From the NCBI RefSeq assembly GCF_964355755.1, contig NC_092672.1, positions 37,320,501-37,384,500 of the forward strand: 64,000 bases of DNA, written 5' to 3'. This document shows, in pieces, positions 35,007 through 48,032 of this stretch. This DNA is from Antedon mediterranea (Eukaryota; Echinodermata; Crinoidea; Comatulida; Antedonidae). The number at the start of each line of letters is the position of its first letter. Position 1 is the stretch's first letter. The position numbers were made by a program, and so were the translations under genes. The notes under the pieces were generated by a model. The model was not told the origin of the DNA and made no database searches. It saw nothing but the letters and a program-made list of their open reading frames with translations.

Positions 35007-35140
35007 TAAAGCTCTGTGTATATATCAAACTGTGTGACAAAATAATGTGATGTGCCCATATATAGACATGATGATGTCATATCACTACCATATTTGGGCA
35101 CATCACACTTTTTTGTCAAACTTGTTTGATAGTGTAGCTT
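35007..35140. mobile_element. Palindromic MITE copy downstream of GTF2H3
   Basis: Member of the CTGTCTACACTATCAAACTA family, slightly decayed at the left end (AAGCTCTGTGTATATATC). Confidence 0.7.
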
Positions 35141-37331
35141 TAGATTGTGAAAAAAGGTGAAGAGTTTCCAGGAATTTGTAGTTTAAGCAGGGATTTCACT
35201 TTTGTCTGGTTTAACTTGATTGCTTCCACTTCTTACAAAAAACATGTTTGTGTTATCTCTTCAAATCAATCGATGAGTCATTATCATACACCAAGTTGTC
35301 TGGTGGTCACATGACTAATCCTCCTACTCACACAAGTCACCTGATCAAACTTTGTGCACACCAAGTCATCTGATCACACCTTGTGCGCACCAAATCACCT
35401 GACCAAAACAATGCAAGCACCATGTGATTTTTTCCAACTGTTGTTTATGTTCATATGAAAAACACAATGGTATTTGACAAAGTATTTTATTTCAAATAAT
35501 CGCCTTATATTATTTTAATAAAAGAAATTGATTGAATATATTTGTTTTTCATACAATATTATAATATTTAAATCTACATAGATAGATGGATAATACTACT
35601 AATGATTAGCATGTAGATAAATCAATACACAGGGATTAAAATAAACGAAAACTTTCTGTACTGTATCTCAACATATTCAGTCCAGTATCCTGGGACAATT
35701 CTGTGATACAGTGTCACACATTTATCACATGTGGCAACTCTATTATAATTCATATAGTTTGTTATAGGTTCTGTGTTATTTTAGAAATATGCATGTGACC
35801 TGATACAGGTATCACGATGTGCTACTGTATCACAGAATTGGCCTATGATACTGGACAAATTATAGATACTGTACCATCACCAGAATAGGTTTAAAAACTA
35901 CATTTTCACTGATACCCTAATGGTTACTACTATTTCTAAAAAAAAAAATATATATAATTGATGGAATAAAATATAGTAACAATTGACGTACACTAAGAAA
36001 TTATACAAAAACTGTTTAGGCCCTACTAATCACATGATTTGTGTGCGTTTGTACTCTCTATCTTCATCATTAAATAACATACTTTGGGATCGTTGCCAAT
36101 AAATAATCTCAGTCACTAGAATGCTTAGGTTTAGCTACAACATAATTTACATACTTATGTTTCTCTACAAAATTTCAGTATAAAATTAACAAAATAAAAT
36201 CCATTTTGTATTCTTGGCACTTGCAATAAAGAAAGTGCTCATTATACATAAACATCAAAATTAATATTTTTAAATATAACTAATATATGTCCAACAAGTG
36301 TATATATTCCATATTACAAAAAAAAAATTAAAATAATTTTGTAAAATACCTTCTACTTGCCAAATTTAAAAGGAATTTTTAGTTTGAACAATATCAACTA
36401 AATCAGGCTATACCCATTACTAATTTCAGTACATTAAAAGCTCAGGTAAATTCCTGGTAATTTGCTATCAAGGTTATTGTTCAAAGGTACAATCAGAGGG
36501 GGAGGGGGGGAGTTCCAGGATTTGTTTGAGAGGGAGGGGGAGGGAGGACTAACTAATAACAATACAGTAATAGCCTGTTAAATATACTGTAGATCAAACA
36601 AAGTAGTTCATTTTAGCGGCAGAACCGCCCCTGATAAACAGAAAGATTATGCTATGGGAATTCAATGAAATTTACATTGCTTTTGTTTGCCAAGAAGTGT
36701 ATATTGAAGGTAGTGTTTTGGGGACGAGGCCAATATTCACTGTAAATCATGTTTATGTCAACAACACATGTAAAAAAAACATTACATTGATGTGCTGCTG
36801 AGTTAAAATAAATACTGTATTAATGATTGCCATTAACAAGCTCACTACAAAGGGTGTCTGGAAAACTAAGATATCTTGCAGTATTAAACTACTGAAGGCA
36901 TTAACTTTCTAGATACCCTACTACAAAATAGCTACAAATATTATAATCTACTCCGTGTTACGACCCTGGTTTGACAATTAAGTAGCATTAATTTACTCAC
37001 AATACAATTTAAATTCTTGTACTCAAGATGATTGTTTTTAATTCACAAATAACTCGTGAATAACAGTGACTCCCACCAATTTTTTCAATTTCAGATTTTA
37101 AACTTTAAAACAGCCATGACCAAACTCACTTCCGTTTTTCATGAAATAATTTGCTACTCGTCTTAGGTGGAAGAGAATTCAACCCAGAGGGTGTGGGCTT
37201 AATTGAGCAACCCCCTCATATCATACATTTTTTTTACTCCTACTAACTTTAAAACCATAACCAGATGTGACATTTAGAGATTACAGTACAAACATGAACC
37301 AAACACCATACAATACAAGCTATTATTACAG
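35141..37331. other. Intergenic region between GTF2H3 and NUDT9
   Basis: No gene seen. An imperfect inverted pair near 35655-35720 and 35815-35880 (GACAATTCTGTGATACAGTG against ACTGTATCACAGAATTGGCC) looks like another small palindromic element. The rest is AT-rich with G-rich runs near 36500-36545. It includes the NUDT9 3' UTR. Confidence 0.5.
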
Positions 37332-40300
37332 TTACCAATGTGCTTCCAGACGTGTTGCTACCTTCTCTATAAACGATATATGACTGGCATACAGGGAAAG
37401 GTCAGAGCCTATATCCGTCCAATGAACGTCGGCTGCATCATCGCCGGCATGCAACGTAAACTTTCCTACACTCTTTCCTGTGTCATCGTGGAAGTTGACA
37501 GCGACGGTTTCCATCCATGCATTGTCTGTATTCCGTGGGTCATCCACATAGCCTCTATAGACCTGAAATAATTGAGATGTATTGTATTAAATGCAATAAA
37601 TATTGTGTAAAGCTCTGTCTACACTATCAAACTTTATGTGATAACAAAAATATAATGTGTCCATATATAGACATGATGATGTCATATCACTACCATATTT
37701 GAGAATAATACTACCATATTTGGCCATGTCACATTTTTTTGTCAAACTAGTTTGATTGTGTAGACAGAGCTTCAACCTCACACCACCATTTAAGTATATT
37801 CAATGCCAATCGCATATAGTTGCAGCCATTAACCGTTAATTTTTCTATTTAAATACTTTAATATGTACCTCAATTCCATGGCGAAATAATTTGGCAACTT
37901 CTTTTTCCAAGGCCTTCTTCTCTTTTCCTGTGGCTTCTAAGGAATTCATTGCTTCTTCTCCAAATTCTCTTTTTAACGTTGCTGATACCGTGTCGCCAGC
38001 ATCTACCATTCCCTGTCATTGGGTAATAATAACCATTTATTAACCAACATATGCAGAGAAAAATTAAGGAGACACAACCGTATCTCTGACATACTTTTTT
38101 AAATACCTTCAAACATACTGTACTGTACAGAGAGCTATTTAAAACATCTCTGGTATCAACAACAAAGGCACATGCCACGCATATATGTATATAACATCTC
38201 TGGCATCAACAACAAAGGCACATGCCACGCATATATGTATATAACATCTCTGGCATCAACAACAAAGGCACATGCCACGCATATATGTATATCACATCTC
38301 TGGTATCAACAACAAAGGCACATGCCACGCATATATGTATATAACATCTCTGGAATCAACAACAAAGGCACATGCCACGCATATATGTATATAACATCTC
38401 TGGCATCAACAACAAAGGCACATGCCACGCATATATGTATATAACATCTCTGGCATCAACAACAAAGGCACATGCCACGCATATATGTATATAACATCTC
38501 TGGTATCAACAACAAAGGCACATGCCACGCATATATGTATATAACATCTCTGGCATCAACAACAAAGGCACATGCCACGCATATATGTATATAACATCTC
38601 TGGCATCAACAACAAAGGCACATGCCACGCATATATGTATATAACATCTCTGGTATCAACAACAAAGGCACATGCCACGCATACAAAGATCTACTCAGTA
38701 GTTAACAACAGAAATGATGGGCAATTATTACAAGAATCTTTAAACAATGCACTGCAGTGGAGTAAAGAATGGATGTTGGCTTTTAATAAAAGCAAATGCA
38801 TGGTGATGCACTTTGGGCATTCAAATGTTCATTTTAAATACCAAATAGATGAAGTTGAACTGGAAACAGTTGAGAAAATAAAGGACCTAGGAGTACTAAT
38901 TACTAATGACTGTAAACCAAGCCAACACTGCGCCAAAGTATCTCAGCGGGCCATGAACTGTTTAAGAAGCATCAGAAGGACTTTCGTATATATGGATAAG
39001 GATTGTTTTAACGTCATCTACAAGCATTATGTACGCCCACATCTCGAATTTTGTGTTCAAGTATGGAATCCGTATCTTCAAAAGGACATAAATGTAATTG
39101 AAAGAGTACAACGTCGTGCGACTAAATTAGTTCCATGTATCCGTTCATATTCATATGAAGATCGTTTAAAGTTTCTTGGCCTAACAACCTTGTATGACAG
39201 AAGAATTCGAGGTGACCTGATTGAAGCATATAAAATTGTTAAAGGTTTCGAGGGTGTAGCCAAGGATGACTTTTTCCAAATGAGAAGTAACATTAGCAGA
39301 ATTACTCGAGGGCATCACCTGAGATTTTTCAAGCCTACTTTCCATAAAGGATTGAACTGTAGAAGACATACCTTCTCGCAACGAGTAATAAACCATTGGA
39401 ACAGTTTACCAGCCGACGTTGTCAATTCTGAGACCGCTAATATCTTCAAGAATCGCATCGACACAATGTAGTTGATATGGGGTTTAAAAAGGCACATCGC
39501 CTAAACTTTCCCATTATAACTAAACTAAACTAACTAAACTATATATGTATATAACATCTCTGGTATCAACAACAAAGGCACATGCCACGCATATATGTAT
39601 ATAACATCTCTGGCATCAACAACAAAGGCACATGCCACGCATATATGTATATAACATCTCTGATATCAACAACAAAGGCACATGCCACGCATATATGTAT
39701 ATAACATCTCTGGTATCAACAACAAAGGCACATGCCACGCATATATGTATATAACATCTCTGATATCAACAACAAAGGCACATGCCACGCATATATGTAT
39801 ATAACATCTCTGGTATCAACAACAAAGGCACATGCCACGCATATATGTATATAACATCTCTGGTATCAACAACAAAGGCACATGCCACACATATATGTAT
39901 ATCACATCTCTGGCATCAACAACAAAGGCACATGCCACACATATATGTATGTAACATCTCTGGCATCAACAACAAAGGCACATGCCACGCATATATATAT
40001 CTAGAAGAGCATTTGATTTTTGGACGTATTGGTACAAATACTCACCCCTGGTATAGCCCATAGGTGTATAGCCCATAGGTATTTAGCCCATGGTATTTTT
40101 GGACGTATTGGTACAAATACTCACCCCTGGTATAGCCCATAGGCCGGAATCCTTACGCTTTATTGCTACAAACTGTAAAATGTTTTTACCATCAGAATGT
40201 TTTACTTTATCTGAATTGGTACTTCGTTTCCACCTGAATATAAAAAATAAAATTAGGATATAAATTAATAATCCTAAATTTAAGGTTAGTAAAATGTGTA

Positions 40301-42271
40301 CATATACAGTAGTAGTACTGTAACTGTTTAAAGCCAAAGACAGAAACAACTTATTAAAGGCAGAAAGAAATGCACAGAACATTATCAGTTGTTACACCAA
40401 CCACTCTCTCTCACCCACATACCTTGTGACAATAGGATCTGCTGCGTGATTCGGACCCCATTTTCCTAGAGTTCCACGACCTTCCATACCTGTCCTTCCA
40501 CAAGGATTCCTATTGATAGTTTAAATAACATGATAATTGTTGGTAAAAAAATGTTTGCTTGATATGCCCCTTACATTAATCCATTGAGGTGCTATTATAT
40601 GTTGTCTTTTAAGTAGAGTAGATACATTAATTAACTAAATAATTAAGTAACTGTATATGTAGACTTTGTGTGTTACAGTACTTACTGTGGTAAACTATCT
40701 TGCAGTCTGTACTTTCCCATGTGACTTCTTCGATTTACCTTTCCATCTATTTCATTGAATTTTAGTTTATTTTTACTGTTTTTGCTACAAAAAAATCAAA
40801 TCATTTTTAAACAGAGTCTTAAATGATACCACAATTCAGTTGAAAATGAATGCATTTGGTTATTAATTATACTAAGTATCCGTGATAAAATTATGATAAT
40901 GTTTGAGCCATTGATTGGTTTTATAGTTTTATGTTTAATCACCAAGTGCCATAAACAAATATGCAGAACAAGTTCTCATTTAATTGGCTTTGTACACATA
41001 AATTATTAATATGTTATTATATACATACAGTAATAATTTATTAATACTGAGTGATAAAATACTACTAATTAAGATACCTGATCCGGGGCGTTTCTCAAAT
41101 GTATTTTAAACACTTCCATTTACAATTGCGTTTTTTCTGATAATTTTGATACTTTATGTGTATGGGTTCATGGTGCAATTAGCAGAATTGTGTATAAACG
41201 AACAAACAAACAGCTTAATTACTGTATGTAGTGAAAATTAGTGGTTTCAGAAGCCATTTTGTTCGTCAATTTGGATTCAAGAAGAAGGATAATTTTAAAA
41301 TGTACAATTCAAACTCTCTCTTTCTCTTATATATTATATAATATATTCCATTTATAATAATATTATAATGAAATATATTTAACAATAACATATTACATGA
41401 TACTGTAACAAATGATAAGCAATGTAAATACTGTGCTGGTATTAGATATAGCCTGTAAATTGCTGCTATTATCTGGAGTGTCAAGTGTTTATGACAAACT
41501 ATTACTATGAATAAAGTCACATTCAAGTTGGGGAAAAACCAGATTCTAGAAAAGGAAATGCTTATAATAATACAGTGTACATTATATTTTAAAACTACCA
41601 GATATACATACTGTTAAGACTATGCTAAACACCTATGCTACAGTAGTTGATCAACCAAAACAATAATAAATTAAAACAAATTAAATTATGACTATAATTT
41701 AACATCTACTGTAGTGTTAGTAAATGATAGTTCAATAGCACTGATTATAAATTACTGTAGATGTATTATTTAAGATGTACTTTTAATCCTTATATTAGTT
41801 TTCTATGAAATGAAGATATGGTAGTGTACTGTACTGTAAAATCTATGATAATACGTCTGCATACTAATGATGTTGTTTTGTTCATATTTCATTAGTCTAT
41901 ACCAGCAAATACAACAAATAATAAAATGAAAATTCTAAAGAGTGAACAAATCTGATATTATACAATATTTAGACAAATAATATTTCTTTACATGACTATG
42001 ACACCGTAACTGATTGAATGAACTGCCTCAAGGCACAGCAGGGGTGTACATGTCAAATGCATACATACCTCAGATCTGGATCAGCCCATACTGGTTTTGA
42101 TAAAACATGATCTGTCGTAAATTCAATTGGTTTATATTCCAGCCAATCAACCTCCCACGGTACTTTGTCGTCCGGTACAGGGAAACGTTTAACTCCTCCA
42201 ACCGGGTACGGGGTTTGCCTCGCCTTGCAATGCAATGGAACACGGAAGGCTGACTGTGTTGTCAGCGACAT
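37332..42271 (-). CDS. NUDT9: ADP-ribose pyrophosphatase NUDT9, 290 aa (5' end may be incomplete)
   Basis: Nudix hydrolase cleaving ADP-ribose to AMP and ribose 5-phosphate; related to the TRPM2 C-terminal domain. Minus-strand exons, phases consistent: 42271-42069, 40784-40686, 40509-40423, 40233-40125, 38012-37869, 37562-37332. Landmarks: [62 protein letters not shown], Nudix box [20 protein letters not shown] (167-186), [15 protein letters not shown] and ASHISFIEK. The catalytic REFGEE is intact; the first Nudix Glu is Asp173. The human protein has a mitochondrial presequence of ~60 residues. Here the open frame continues upstream of the ATG to an acceptor at about 42321, so an unseen 5' exon may encode one. 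The 38013-40124 intron holds a minisatellite and a LINE; 40785-42068 shows nothing recognisable. Confidence 0.93.
37608..37772. mobile_element. Palindromic MITE copy in NUDT9 last intron
   Basis: Same family as 12424-12570, with both ends (CTGTCTACACTATCAAACTT and the inverse GATTGTGTAGACAGAGCTT) and a duplicated inner CTACCATATTTG. Confidence 0.85.
38144..39998. repeat. 50-bp minisatellite in NUDT9 intron, split by a LINE
   Basis: Unit of 50 bp: ATATATGTATATAACATCTC + TGGCATCAACAACAAAGGCA + CATGCCACGC. About 11 copies at 38144-38683 and 9 at 39541-39998, with single-base variants (GGTATC, GGCATC, GATATC). Open frames across it are artefacts. Confidence 0.95.
38684..39540 (+). mobile_element. 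5'-truncated LINE inside the 50-bp minisatellite
   Basis: It encodes the end of a LINE reverse transcriptase protein with stop at 39469-39471. It begins just after where the YxDD catalytic motif would be (KIYSVVNN...), then [42 protein letters not shown] and [10 protein letters not shown]. The 3' UTR is short with an ACTAA-type tail. Comparison with the minisatellite unit suggests a 3-bp (ATA) target duplication. The open frame is intact over its length, suggesting a fairly recent insertion. Jockey/CR1-like; exact clade not determined. Confidence 0.88.
40017..40145. repeat. ~80-bp tandem duplication including a NUDT9 splice donor
   Basis: GGACGTATTGGTACAAATAC plus TCACCCCTGGTATAGCCCATAGG occurs at 40022-40064 and 40101-40142. 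On the minus strand this is the last ~18 bases of the exon 40233-40125 followed by its GTGAGT donor. The distal copy would be a cryptic donor about 80 nt into the intron. Confidence 0.9.
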
Positions 42272-43420
42272 CTTATCGCAGACTAAAAACCGGGAAAGTA
42301 TATTACTCAAAAGAAACAATCTGAAATAGAAAACAAAAGCACAGTTTAGAGGTATTAATTAACAATGTGCTGTAATAATGTTAACTTCCTTCTAAGTAAA
42401 TAAATCAAAATACAACTAGATTTGAACTCGTCACTACGGACGAGTTAGGTTATCCGCAGTCCTAAAGCCACGTGCACGTCATACGTTGGAATATTGCGCG
42501 CAGAAAAACGATTACGCCATTGAAAAAATGTGAGTGCGCTCTCTATTTTGCGTCACGTCAAAGTGTATACGGTATACACTATATACCGTATACGTACTAC
42601 ATACAGTTCAGAATAGGTGAAAATAAGTGACCAAAGTTATTGACGCTTTTGCACATGATGACGTCATAACAATTTTTAAAATGGTGAATCATGCGAAAGA
42701 TAATTGATTGACATAGACAATATAAAGAAATGGAGGGCAATGGAATACGGATAAGTGGAGATGCGCTCTATTAAATCTGATGAGCTATACGAAAGAGACA
42801 AAAATCCTATATTTTATATTCGAGTGGCCATACGATGACGTCACAATGTCCTGATATCCATATTGATACATGATTCGATATCTACAACTCATCTACTACC
42901 AGAATATGTAATTATAAAAAAGTTTACCACGTAGTTTAGAATCTATGACTGTTTAAAAAAAGGCATAATTTTGACAAATTTTTGGACTTTTTCATCAAAA
43001 TTGCGCGCAAATTGTTTAATTCTACGTGCTCGTATGACGAGATTTTAAGGCAAAATTGATTGAAAATTGGTAAATTTATTATAAAAGACAGAAAAAAAAA
43101 AAATCAAGCAAAAAAAAGATGTTTTTGCGCTACGTGCGCACGGGCGCGTAAAAAAAGTGCGCACGCGTGGGAATTTTTGAAATGCTCAAAATGACATGAA
43201 ACGCGTAGAAAGTTGATTAGAAATTGATTTTTCGCAATTTAAAATTTTAAACGCGCGTGCGCGCGTAACTTTTTGTAAAACATGCCATTTTTAATCCACA
43301 GAAACTTTGCCCTTGATATGACTTAAAAGTTCACTAAGTGTCATTACAAAATGACTTTTAGTTTTTAGTCTATGTTAAATACGCGAAATTCATTAAATCG
43401 CGCGTAACTTACGCTGCGCG
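42272..43420. other. NUDT9 upstream region
   Basis: GGTTATCCGC near 42449 and palindromic GGTTATCCGCCAAGTGCGGATAACC-type sequence at 43597-43621 could be ends of a ~1.17-kb element (low confidence, no clear target duplication). The inside is rich in GCGCGT words and poly-A but has no recognisable gene. A missing NUDT9 5' exon could lie here. Confidence 0.35.
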
Positions 43421-44100
43421 ACTCTAAATTAAAAAAACGAAACGTCCTGCACTTCTACAGATAGAGGTCAATCTTCTGACAAAGTTATACGATGTAATGT
43501 TGATAAGAATTTGAGATACACGTGACACAAAATTCTGGGAAAGAAAGAAGAATAAGATAGAAAAAAAAAAAAAAAAAGATCCTGACAATAACAAGAGGTT
43601 ATCCGCCAAGTGCGGATAACCAATAATTCTTTACTTTCTATTCTAAGTTAAAACAATATCAAATTAGCTAAAATGGCCCATAGACTAGCACCATAATATG
43701 TTCTATAAATTGATTTAAAAATATATAAATTTATAAAACACCTTAACAAAAATGAAATTAAAAATTCTAATGTGCTTTCATCAAATACTGTTCCACTAAA
43801 AGTGAAGATCCCAAATAAAGATTATTATTTTATAAACTTGACTAAATAAAGTTTATCACCAAATAATCTATTCTTAGAAGTCTGTTAAGCACACACTATG
43901 AAAACGCCCACAATGTTTTCCAACTGTGGTCACTTTCACAAGCTCACCTAATTTAATGACAACTGTTGATTGAGATATCTCTTAATATTAAACCAGGAGA
44001 TATCAGTCATAGATTCCCAGAATTTATCTAACATTAAACTTTATCCTGGATTTGAATTTGAGAAGGATTTTAACATCCTTTTTATTACCCAACATATAAG
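43421..44100. other. Intergenic, nothing recognised
   Basis: A-rich runs (43560-43578) and AT-rich sequence; no gene or repeat family supported. Confidence 0.4.
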
Positions 44101-44411
44101 CAGGGAGTTGTTATTAGATGGAGTAACAACAAATTTATCAACTGATCTACAGCCAATAAGCGACGAGCGGTATACAGGAACCTCAAAGGATTATGCAGTC
44201 AACTGGCACTAATTTCCTGCCTTTTGTTTGGAGTCTACTTTGCCGACGATGCCAGGCCCTCTATCGCCGGGATTCGTCCATTTTGAGTAAAGACTTCCGA
44301 TGCATTCCTGACAAACAAACATTGTAGGCATGCGCAGATGATTCCTTCTTCGTCTATAGCGAGCTATATATCCAATACCAAATTGGCGAGTAAATCATGT
44401 TTTACTTTAAA
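44101..44411. repeat. Left outer arm of large inverted structure
   Basis: 44101-44127 is the exact inverse of 55689-55715 (27 of 27). 44221-44247 resembles the inverse of 55651-55675. 44354-44411 is the inverse of 53374-53432 at roughly 80-85% (core GGCGAGTAAATCATGTTTTA). The three anchors are in mirrored order on the two sides. Confidence 0.7.
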
Positions 44412-44739
44412 TTAAATGTATACGCTCTTCCACAAGGTAAATTGTTAGTTATACATACAGACTATATTAAAACAATGATTTTGAACACGTAGGGCATTTC
44501 TTTGAATTCTTTCCTATTGTCGTTTTGTGGTAATTTACAGCTTTTTATATGTTTAACAAACGTACATAATCAATTGCGTCTGCATCATGCTAGACTACAA
44601 CTTCCGGTAGTGACGTAATCAGCATATTTTTGGTAATAAAACTTTTTCACTAAGCTAGGGAATCTTCTGATATCAATATTCATTAGACCGTACTTTAGTT
44701 AGCCAATCAAAATAAACGTATAAACAATTTTGCGGCGAT

Positions 44740-47700
44740 GTTGTTGAAGTAAAATATACTGTGTTTTACAATAACCAATTTGGTTAGAGTAAAACACAAT
44801 GATAAAGAATAGGAAACATTTAATAATATGATAAATGTCATTACATAGCAATTTATCACTGTGTTTTACTATAACCAATTTGGTTAGAGTAAAACACAAT
44901 GATATAGAATAGGCAACATTTAATAATATGATAAATGACATTTACATAGCAATTTAGCACTGTGTTTTACTATAAACAATTTGGTTAAAGTAAAGCAGAA
45001 TGATAAAGAATAGGAATTCAATAATATGATATATGACATTTACATAGCAATTTAGCACTGTGTTTTACTATAACCAATTTGGTTAGAGTAAAACACAATG
45101 ATAAAGAATAGGAAACATTTAATAATATGATATATGACATTCACATAGCAATTTAGCACTGTGTTTTACTATAACCAATTTGGTTAGAGTAAAACACAAT
45201 GATATAGAATAGGAAACATTTAATAATTTGATAAATGACATTTACATAGCAATTTAGCACTGTGTTTTACTATAACCAATTTGGTTAAAGTAAAACACAA
45301 TGATAAAGAATAGGAAACACTTAATAATATGATAAATGACATTTACATAGCAATTTAGCACTGTGTTTTACTATAACCAATTTGGTTAAAGTAAAGCAGA
45401 ATGATAAAGAATAGGAATTTAATAATATGATATATGACATTTACATAGCAATTTAGCACTGTGTTTTACTATAACCAATTTGGTTAGAGTAAAACACAAT
45501 GATAAAGAATAGGAAATATTTAATAATAATGATTATTTACATAGCAATTTAGCACTGTGTTTTACTATAACCAATTTGGTTATAGTAAAACACAATGATA
45601 TAGAATAGGAAACATTTAATAATATGATAAATGACATTTACATAGCAATTTATCACTGTGTTTTACTATAACCAATTTGGTTAGAGTAAAACACAATGAT
45701 AAAGAATAGGCAACATTTAATAATATGATAAATGACATTTACATAGCAATTTAGCACTGTGTTTTACTATAAACAATTTGGTTAAAGTAAAGCAGAATGA
45801 TAAAGAATAGGAATTTAATAATATGATATATGACATTTACATAGCAATTTAGCACTGTGTTTTACTATAACCAATTTGGTTAGAGTAAAACACAATGATA
45901 AAGAATAGGAAACATTTAATAATATGATATATGACATTCACATAGCAATTTAGCACTGTGTTTTACTATAACCAATTTGGTTAGAGTAAAACACAATGAT
46001 ATAGAATAGGAAACATTTAATAATTTGATAAATGACATTTACATAGCAATTTAGCACTGTGTTTTACTATAACCAATTTGGTTAAAGTAAAACACAATGA
46101 TAAAGAATAGGAAACACTTAATAATATGATAAATGACATTTACATAGCAATTTAGCACTGTGTTTTACTATAACCAATTTGGTTAAAGTAAAGCAGAATG
46201 ATAAAGAATAGGAATTTAATAATATGATATATGACATTTACATAGCAATTTAGCACTGTGTTTTACTATAACCAATTTGGTTAGAGTAAAACACAATGAT
46301 AAAGAATAGGAAATATTTAATAATAATGATTATTTACATAGCAATTTAGCACTGTGTTTTACTATAACCAATTTGGTTATAGTAAAACACAATGATATAG
46401 AATAGGAAACATTTAATAATATGATAAATGACATTTACATAGCAATTTATCACTGTGTTTTACTATAACCAATTTGGTTAGAGTAAAACACAATGATAAA
46501 GAATAGGAAACATTTAATAATAATGATTATTTACATAGCAATTTAGCACTGTGTTTTACTATAACCAATTTGGTTATAGTAAAACACAATGATAAAGAAT
46601 AGGAAACATTTAATGATATGATATATGACATTCACATAGCAATTTAGCACTGTGTTTTACTATAACCAATTTGGTTAGATTAAAACACAATGATATAGAA
46701 TAGGAAACATTTAATAATTTGATAAATGACATTTACATAGCAATTTAGCACTGTGTTTTACTATAACCAATTTGGTTAAAGTAAAAAACAATGATAAAGA
46801 ATAGGAAACACTTAATAATATGATAAATGACATTTACATAGCAATTTAGCACTGTGTTTTACTATAACCAATTTGGTTAAAGTAAAGCAGAATGATAAAG
46901 AATAGGAATTTAATAATATGATATATGACATTTACATAGCAATTTAGCACTGTGTTTTACTATAACCAATTTGGTTAGAGTAAAACACAATGATAAAGAA
47001 TAGGAAATATTTAATAATAATGATTATTTACATAGCAATTTAGCACTGTGTTTTACTATAACCCATTTGGTTATAGTAAAACACAATGATATAGAATAGG
47101 AAACATTTAATAATATGATAAATGACATTTACATATCAATTTATCACTGTGTTTTACTATAACCAATTTGGTTATGGTAAAGCACAATGATATAGAATAG
47201 GAAACATTTAATAATATGATAAATGTCATTACATAGCAATTTAGCACTGTGTTTTACTATAACCAATTTGGTTAGAGTAAAACACAATGACAAAGAATAG
47301 GAAACATTTAATAATAATGATTGTTTACATAGCTAGCAATTTAGCACAATGTTTTACTATAACCAATTTGGTTATGGTAAAGCACAATGATATAGAATAG
47401 GAAACATTTAATAATATGATAAATGTCATTACATAGAAATTTAGCACTGTGTTTTACTATAACCAATTTGGTTAGAGTAAAACACAATGATAAAGAATAG
47501 GAAACATTTAATAACATGATAAATGACATTCACATAGAAATTTAGCACTGTGTTTTACTATAACCAATTTGATTAGAGTAAAGCACAATGATAAAGAATA
47601 TGAAACATTTAATAATATGATAAATGACATTTACATAGTAATTTATCACTGTGTTTTACTATAACCAATTTGGTTAGAGTAAAACATTTTAACTATGATA

Positions 47701-47850
47701 AATGATATTTAGCACTGTGCTGGATACAGTAAAACACAAATTAAGAATAGGAAACATATAATAATATGATACATTTACATACAAATTTAGTATTGTGTTT
47801 TACTATAGCCAATTTGGTTACAGTAAAACACAATGATAATGAAACATTTA
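44740..47850. repeat. ~100-bp palindromic satellite, left array
   Basis: About 31 monomers of ~100 bp. Each contains a near-perfect 37-nt palindrome centred on ACCAATTTGGT (GTGTTTTACTATAACCAA and its inverse around one T). Variant monomers (AAGCAGAATGATAAAGAATA with GGAATTTAATAATATG) recur about 797 bp apart, an eight-monomer higher-order repeat. The array decays at its right end. Confidence 0.93.
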
Positions 47851-48032
47851 TTATATGATATTATTTACATACCAAAATATTATATTAAACATATCTTATT
47901 ATCTAAACGTTATGAAAAGAATAGGATACATATAATGTAATAATATAATAAATACAAGTTACATAGTTTATCATCTTGTTTTACAGTAAAAGCAATTTGG
48001 TAACACAGTTAAACACAGTGGTAAAGAATAGA

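Noticed and set aside
38144-39998. CRISPR array because of regularly spaced repeats
   Set aside because: Head-to-tail repeat with no unique spacers, in a eukaryotic intron; the same applies to the other tandem arrays.
38172-40063. Open frames with repeated [12 protein letters not shown]
   Set aside because: 50-bp minisatellite; only the LINE portion at 38684-39471 is true former coding sequence.
42053-42319. Longer NUDT9 first exon starting at a non-ATG codon
   Set aside because: The apparent start at 42319 is TTG and lies just inside a possible splice acceptor. I used ATG 42271 and noted that a further upstream exon is possible.
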